Shown here piece by piece: positions 58,560 through 64,000 of a DNA stretch of 64,000 nt. Each line of letters starts with the position of its first letter. Within the stretch, counting starts at the first letter, position 1. The notes beneath the pieces are model-generated. The model was given only the letters and a program-made list of their open reading frames with translations, searched no databases and was not told the DNA's origin. The stretch spans positions 174,849,499 through 174,913,498 of the forward strand of contig CM077150.1 of assembly GCA_039583875.1 (NCBI GenBank). Reading direction: 5' to 3'. The DNA comes from Platanthera guangdongensis (taxonomy: Eukaryota; Streptophyta; Magnoliopsida; Asparagales; Orchidaceae). A program made the position numbers and the translations under genes.

Positions 58560-59680
58560 AAATCCAATCTAGGGAACACTATGGGTAATGGAACCAACAA
58601 TAGACAGGCAGACATAATACCAGAATAGGTCAAGACTGTCAAGGACCTGGAAGCAAAGCTTACATATGAAAGAAAACTTCTGACTCAGTTCTAAAAACCG
58701 AAGTCAGTGCTACCTATCATAGATACCTTTTCTGCACCATTTAGAAGTGGTGTAGTGTATGAAAAAAACAAAAAGGTTATGAAGAAGTCTGAACCTAAGG
58801 GTAAAGCCCCACTAAGTCCAGTTAAGTTACCTCCCAAGCATCTGAATTCTAACTGATGCATGGGAACATGTGTTCCTAGACAAATGAATTCTGAGTACCT
58901 TACCAGCAAGGTCAATAAAGAGCCGTGTTGGAAGGAACATATATCTAAAGGCAATAAAGGTCAAAAACCACAATAAAGGGTTATCAATCCAGGAAGCCAA
59001 GGGATCCTTGGATCTGGTCTAAATGCATCACCACAAAACCTGAATGGTAAGGGGATAAATTTTATACCACTACCTTGGAAGATGGATGTCAAGTCTAAGT
59101 TGCACAATATAATAACTTCAAATGTGCAACTAAAGATAAGTTACAACCGATTTGAGTGTTAGTGCTGTGGGAAGTTTGGGCATTTTGCCCTAGATTGTTG
59201 GTATAATCCAACAACACCTTCATATATTAGACTCAACCAGTTTTGTTTAGAAAACCAGCTGTGTTTCACATAGCAAGGCCTAACAGGAACCATGGCCCCA
59301 AAACTATTTGGGTGCCTCAGGTGAATTAATTCTATGTTTGTAGGTGGAACCAAGTATCATAGGAAGGCCAGTATAGTACTTGGATAGTGGTTGTTCCAGG
59401 CATATAACTGGAACAAGGAATCTACTAAGGGATTACACTCCAGTTAGGAATGGACCAAAAGTCATCTTTAGAGGGTTAGAGAAAGGACTCACCAAGGGAT
59501 ATGGTAACATTTCTAATGACCATGTTTCAGACAAAAAAGTGGCTTATGTGGAAGGATTGAACCACAATCTGATAAGCATAAGTCAACTTTGTGATATAGG
59601 TTATGAAATTATTTTCCACAATGACAAGTGTCTGATAAGGAATCCAAGTGTTCAAGTGATCATCTTGTAGGCACTATGAG
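58560..59680 (+). pseudogene. Element K: copia gag C-terminus and protease start
   Basis: KDLEAKLTYERKLLTQF and KPKSVLPIIDTFSAPF match the coiled-coil end of L's gag. The knuckle CCGKFGHFALDCW follows near 59165, with a stop in place of one flanking residue. The protease/pre-integrase block (59376-59670) has YLDSGCSRHITG with the catalytic DSG, then GLNHNLISISQLCDIGYE. Upstream gag is missing and downstream pol stops at about 59946, so K is a fragment. Confidence 0.8.
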
Positions 59681-59946
59681 TGGGAGCATTTTTGTTTGGT
59701 TTTGTATCCACAATAACCTAGATTTGTGTGAAGTCACCCTTGAACTAAGATGAATTAAGTTGTATTTGATGTACTGTTTGAGTTATCTATTTGTAGGACT
59801 TAATTTTCCAAGTGTAGACCAATGTCAGTCTACAATGGGTCACCAAACAAAGGACCATACAATGCAATACCTCATTATGTGATCTGTGGTTTTGACTCAT
59901 GTGTAACCTCTCTATTGGGATACACTTCAGTTTCAAGCACTAGGGA
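59681..59946 (+). pseudogene. Element K tail, decayed
   Basis: Continues the copia reading with many stops (GYTSVSSTRDVG is the last readable part). It ends where the LTR of L appears to start. Confidence 0.4.
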
Positions 59947-61132
59947 TGTTGGTGAAAGACATGTTGCTGATTCTATTGAAGAAAGAAAAATACTCATGAA
60001 CTAGAATTTTTCTAAGTGTTTCACTCGAGTAGAAGTCTAAGTACTCGAGTTAAACCCTTAGTCATACTTGAGTAAGTTTAGTCTGAATTTAAGTAAAGGA
60101 AATGGCTCTCGAGTGATTTGAATCTAGCTCTCGAGTGGTCAAATCCATAACTTGGGTAGACCCCTTCTTATTCTCGAGTTAACAAATTTTCTATCTCAGA
60201 ATTATTGTAAGTACTTTACTCAAGTAGTCAAGTTCACCACGAGAGTAGTTTAGACTCTTTATCTCAAGTGATAGAAGCAAAGATCTCGAGTTGTATTTAC
60301 CTCACTCGAGTAGTATTAATTATGTACTCGATAAATCTGCTTATTTCTCAAGTAGTCTAAAACCAGTACTCGAGTAATCTATTTTAAACTTCCAGAATTT
60401 TTCTAAGTCCTTTTCTCGAGTAGCTCACTTCTACCTCTCGAGTAATCCTTCTACATCTCGAGTAACATTTCTGGCACTCGAGTAATCTTCATTCCACTCA
60501 AGTGATTATAGTTTTTGTTCTAAATTCCTTGAAGAACTTCTTCTCGAGTAGTCTGTTATTATCTTCTCGAGAACCTGAAGTAGTACTCGAGTAATTCTTT
60601 CTTCGCTCGAGTATTCCAGTCAATTTTTTCGGAAATTTCACCAAGTCCAAAACTGACGTGATTTTCAAATGCCATGACGTGATTGGTCAACTTGGATGTC
60701 ATTAATGCTAATTATGACCGTTAGGGAGATCTTATATAAGGTCTTGTCAATTCGACTAACACTAACAAGCGCTGAAAAGATATACCTTAAGAATTCTGAA
60801 TCCTGTTTTCTATTTCCAAAACGGAAGCCGCCGCCGACCCTCTTCGTGCAAATCACCTAAGGCTTTCGTCCAAGAAGATTCAGATCAAGTTGACTTACAG
60901 ATCGAGATTGCTTTTCATCTTCTTCATCAACTCTCGGATCGTGTGAGTCAAGAAGTTTCAGATCAGGATGTAGCCGAGCTTCTTCTTCAAAATTTCTAAT
61001 AAAGCCGCAAAGTTCAAAGGAAGAAGACCTTGGACGACATCTCCAGATCTGAGAAAAATTATTGTGATTTAGGTAGACAACTGAACACTCTCAATTAGTA
61101 TTAAAGTGTGGTTGATCATTAAAAGGTTAACA
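59947..61132 (+). mobile_element. Element L 5' LTR (about 1.19 kb, start uncertain)
   Basis: Ends GGTTAACA before a primer-site-like sequence. The start is placed at TGTTGGTGAAAG because it mirrors the AACA end and gives a length like E's LTR. U3 (60020-60620) holds at least 15 exact CTCGAG motifs in the context ACTCGAGTAat/gt. The TATA box at 60731 and a transcript leader follow. Confidence 0.55.
60731..60740 (+). promoter_or_regulatory. TATA box of LTR L
   Basis: CTTATATAAG, also palindromic, about 110 bp after the last CTCGAG motif. Confidence 0.65.
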
Positions 61133-61150
61133 CCTTGATCAGATCTGACC
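61133..61150 (+). other. Possible primer-binding site of element L
   Basis: CCTTGATCAGATCTGACC resembles TTGGTATCAGATCC with small losses. It lies directly at the LTR end. Confidence 0.45.
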
Positions 61151-61176
61151 TAAGTTGTCTTCTGAGTTATTCAAGC

Positions 61177-63474
61177 ATGGACAAAGCCAAAGATTTTGCC
61201 AAGCTTCCCTTGTGCACAAAGAACAACTTTCCAATGTGGAAAGAGAGAATTAGATTCTTCATGGAAGCTGTAGATCCAAGGATCTTCATGATCGTTGAAG
61301 AAGGTCCTTATGTTCCGATGACCCTCTCCACTTTGGATCTAACAAAGAAAGTTCCTAAGAAGTTGATGGATCTAGACAAAGATGAGATTGTGCTTATCTC
61401 TCTAGACAAGAAGGCATAGAATATTATTGCAAGTGCAGTTGATGACTCGATGCTGCAGATCCTGATCCACTGCTTGTCCGCCAAAGAAATGTGGCAGTCT
61501 CTCGTCACTTTTATGGAAGGCTCAGAAGAAGTTAGGGATGATAGAATATCCCATCTTAATTAGAAATATGAAGCCTTCCGACAATGACCCAAGGATACCA
61601 TTGCAGATACGTTTGAAAGTTTCTTCAAGATAGTCAACGTCCTAAGAGTCTACGGCCGCGTCTTCACCAACGTAGCTAAATGAAAAGTTCTTGAGATACC
61701 TAACTAAGGAATGAGATAATAAGGTTTGTGCCATTCGGGAATTTGGAAAGCTAGCTGAGATGGACCCGCAAAATCTCTTTAGAAATCTTATGTCGTATGA
61801 GCTACAAATTTATTCAAGAAATGCTGAATAAGAGAAGAGCAGGTCTTCATCCAAGGAGAAGTCTGTAGCTCTCAAGGAAGACACCTCAAGGAAGTCCAAG
61901 GCTGGCTCTCCTTCCCCAGCACAAGAAGTAAGCGAAGAAGAAACCTCGGAGCCAAATACCTCGGGCTCGGAACTATCTGAAGGAGAGTTCTCACTACTCT
62001 CAAGACAGTTCAAGAAATTCTTGAACAAAAAGAAGAAATGGAAAGGCAAGGATGCCTCCTACCGAAGATCATGTCATGATGGTGATCGACACAGAAAAGG
62101 CACAAGCAGCCATGACAGGTATAGTACTAAACTGAACAAACATATTTATACTGACATCATTTGTTATTGCTATAATAAGCCAGACCATGTCATCGCTAAT
62201 TGCCCTCATAAGAAGAAGGAGGGTGGAAGAAGAGAAGAAAAGAAATCTTCATACAATAACAAGAAAACATAAAAGAGCCCAATAGCCAAGAAGGGCAAGA
62301 CTCTTAGCGACTCTGACTAATCTGATTCGAGTGAAGAAGAAGAAGCCTACTTCAGGCTAATGGCTTAGGCTGATGATGAACAAAAATCCCAGTTCACTGG
62401 GAAGTTAAATTCTCACACTCCTCTCTCTGAATCTGATGTTTCTGAACATGATCATAAGGACAGCTCTTCTGATGATGAGTTTGAACTCATGGCCCAGTAC
62501 AAGAAGTTAATCAAGACTTACGACAAATGTCGACGAGTCTTGAAAACTCAAGCTAAATAGATAAAGTCTCTGAAGACTGAAGAGAACACCTTGAGAGAGG
62601 ATGTCGCTAAGACTGACTCACTCAGAGAGAACTTCAATGCTGCCATTGAGGAATATAATAAGGCTCTCGAGCACCTAGACTTAAAGGAGAAGATCATCAA
62701 AGAGTTGGAAGAACAACTTGCTGCTGAAAAGAAACTTGTTGAAAGTTTCTCGAAGCCCAATACTGTCCTTCCTTTCGTAACTGAATTCTCAGCTAAGGCC
62801 AATGCTGCTGGGCTAGACCATGTTGAAGCTCCTAGTAAATCTTCTAGGAGGAATAAGGCTTAGAGAAAGAATAAGGTGGCTAAGAAGGCTTTGAACAAAG
62901 AAAAAGGGAAAGCCCCTAAAGATCTGACTTCTTTCAAGAAGGTCATATTTCCAACAAACGAGTTTGATCTTGACTTTTCCTATGGTAACTTTGCTAGGCC
63001 AACTTATGTAGAGCCGAAGTCTCGTAACCAAGGATGGACTCATCCCCAAAACTTTGGTGAGAGTGTCTTTAAGGCACCTTATGAAGAAATTATTCTTCAG
63101 AGGTTTGGCCCTTAAAATCATGGTCATAACATTAAGAAAGCACCAAAGGTAAAGCCTATTGTTGAAAAGCCACTGAAGGAGAAGAAATCATGTGATTGCC
63201 ATCACCATGAAGCTTCTTCCTCCAAGAATGTTGTCCGTGCTAGACCACAATCTCAAAAGGTCAAGCAGGAGAATATAAGACAAAGATACAACAAGTTTGA
63301 CTATTGGTGCTGTGGCAAAATTGGTCACTTTGCCATTGACTACTGGTTTAACTCCAAAAATTATGTGACTCCTCAAGTTGGCAATATGAGAAAGACCACT
63401 CATAATGATAATACTCATATGGGGAGTATTCTAATAAGAGACCAAGGACCCAAACGTATTTGAGTTCTTAAGGC
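61177..63474 (+). pseudogene. Element L gag (long copia type)
   Basis: Start MDKAKDFAKLPLCTKNNFPM at 61177, just inside the primer site. The copia gag domain has WKERIRFFMEAVDPRIF, CLSAKEMWQSL and ISHLN. A frameshift near 61680 precedes a Lys/Ser-rich part, the degenerate knuckle CYCYNKPDHVIANC, an acidic segment (SDSSEEEEAYFRLMA, SSSDDEFELMAQYKK) and a coiled coil (REDVAKTDSLRENFNAAI, LKEKIIKELEEQLAAEKKL). A second knuckle-like WCCGKIGHFAID and QGPKRI (GPKxxWVPK) close it. The long, coiled-coil gag fits the Sirevirus/Maximus-like part of copia. At least eight stops. Confidence 0.8.
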
Positions 63475-63488
63475 AAATTGATTTGTAA

Positions 63489-64000
63489 TTGCAGGTATGT
63501 CTAAAGGCCAACAAAACTCCTATCTGGTACTTGGACAGTGGATGCTCTCGACACCTGACCGGGACAAGAAGCCATCTTCTGAATTATTCTCCAGTCTTGA
63601 ACGAGCCAAAGGTCATCTTTGGAGGTTTAGACCGAGGAATTACTAAAGGCTATATAATGATCTCTAACGGTAGTGTATCCTTCTCAGATGTAGCTTATGT
63701 TGAAGGATTGGAACACAATCTCATAAGTATAAGCCAGCTCTGCGATAAAGGATATGTTGTTGTATTTCATGATGATAAGTGATTGATAAAATCGGTTGAG
63801 AATATGGAAACGATTCTATCAGGCACTCGAAGTAGAAATATATTTTGTTTGAATTTCATTTGTATAGACTCTTCTACATAAGTGTGTTTTAAGGCTAAAG
63901 ATAATGCATCTCTTGGTGACCAATGGCACAAGAGATTAGCACATATTAATTTCAAAACTATTAATAAATTATTTTCTCTAAATTTAGTACGTGATGCCCC
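63489..64000 (+). pseudogene. Element L protease and pre-integrase domain, cut by the window end
   Basis: WYLDSGCSRHLTGTRSHLL carries the aspartic protease DSG, then KVIFGGLDRGITKGY and GLEHNLISISQLCDKGY. After a TGA at 63781 the frame continues to GDQWHKRLAHINFKTINKL, the pre-integrase segment with its zinc-type histidines. Integrase and reverse transcriptase would follow beyond the window. Confidence 0.85.

Overview
This window reads as repeat-rich nuclear DNA of a flowering plant, and I find no host gene in it. Almost all of it is LTR retrotransposon, mostly broken and stacked inside one another. Plant origin is inferred from Ty3/gypsy elements of the chromodomain (Tekay/Del-like) type, an Athila/Tat-like element with the plant-specific extra ORF, Ty1/copia elements of the long-gag type, and initiator-Met or Asp-type primer-binding sites. 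The species cannot be named from the sequence. Element letters A-M are my own labels.

Layout. 1-13461: old gypsy element A (+ strand). Its 5' LTR is split by element B, a nearly complete 10.4 kb gypsy element on the - strand (730-11115) with a perfect 5-bp target duplication GAAGG. A's reverse transcriptase is broken at 13461 by gypsy element C (+, 13462-21362), whose 3' LTR is in turn cut at 21363 by an inverted LTR fragment running into a 500-N gap (22126-22625). After the gap comes the 3' end of element D (+, 22626-25585). 25586-28140 is the 3' untranslated region of another element (M): a large 72-77 bp minisatellite, a polypurine tract and the start of an LTR. That LTR is cut by the internally deleted copia element E (-, 28141-32010). 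32071-33075 is a GC-rich 48-bp tandem array. 33129-42664 holds an inverted LTR pair and the decayed gypsy element F (+). 42665-44076 is the 5' end of element G (-). 44077-51752 is an Athila/Tat-like, pol-less element H (-), whose LTR contains a solo G-type LTR with duplication GTGGA. 54157-55500 is a B-related LTR (J). 55500-64000 is copia material: motif arrays, the gag/protease remnant K, and the 5' half of a long-gag copia element L that runs off the window.

The most interesting observation is that elements A, C and F each carry a short GT-AG intron-like insert of 76-92 bp at the same codon and phase just upstream of the protease. Each contains or ends at a stop in the Gag frame, and its removal joins Gag to Pol in frame; element B reads straight through. 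This suggests Gag/Gag-Pol expression by splicing. Other signals are three leader hairpins in B with an invariant loop and covarying stems; a 24-nt palindrome architecture (11-nt arms ending CACG/CGTG) shared by LTRs of unrelated elements and keeping its symmetry through substitutions; and a TCGACGAA-type motif shared by copia, gypsy and unclassified LTRs.
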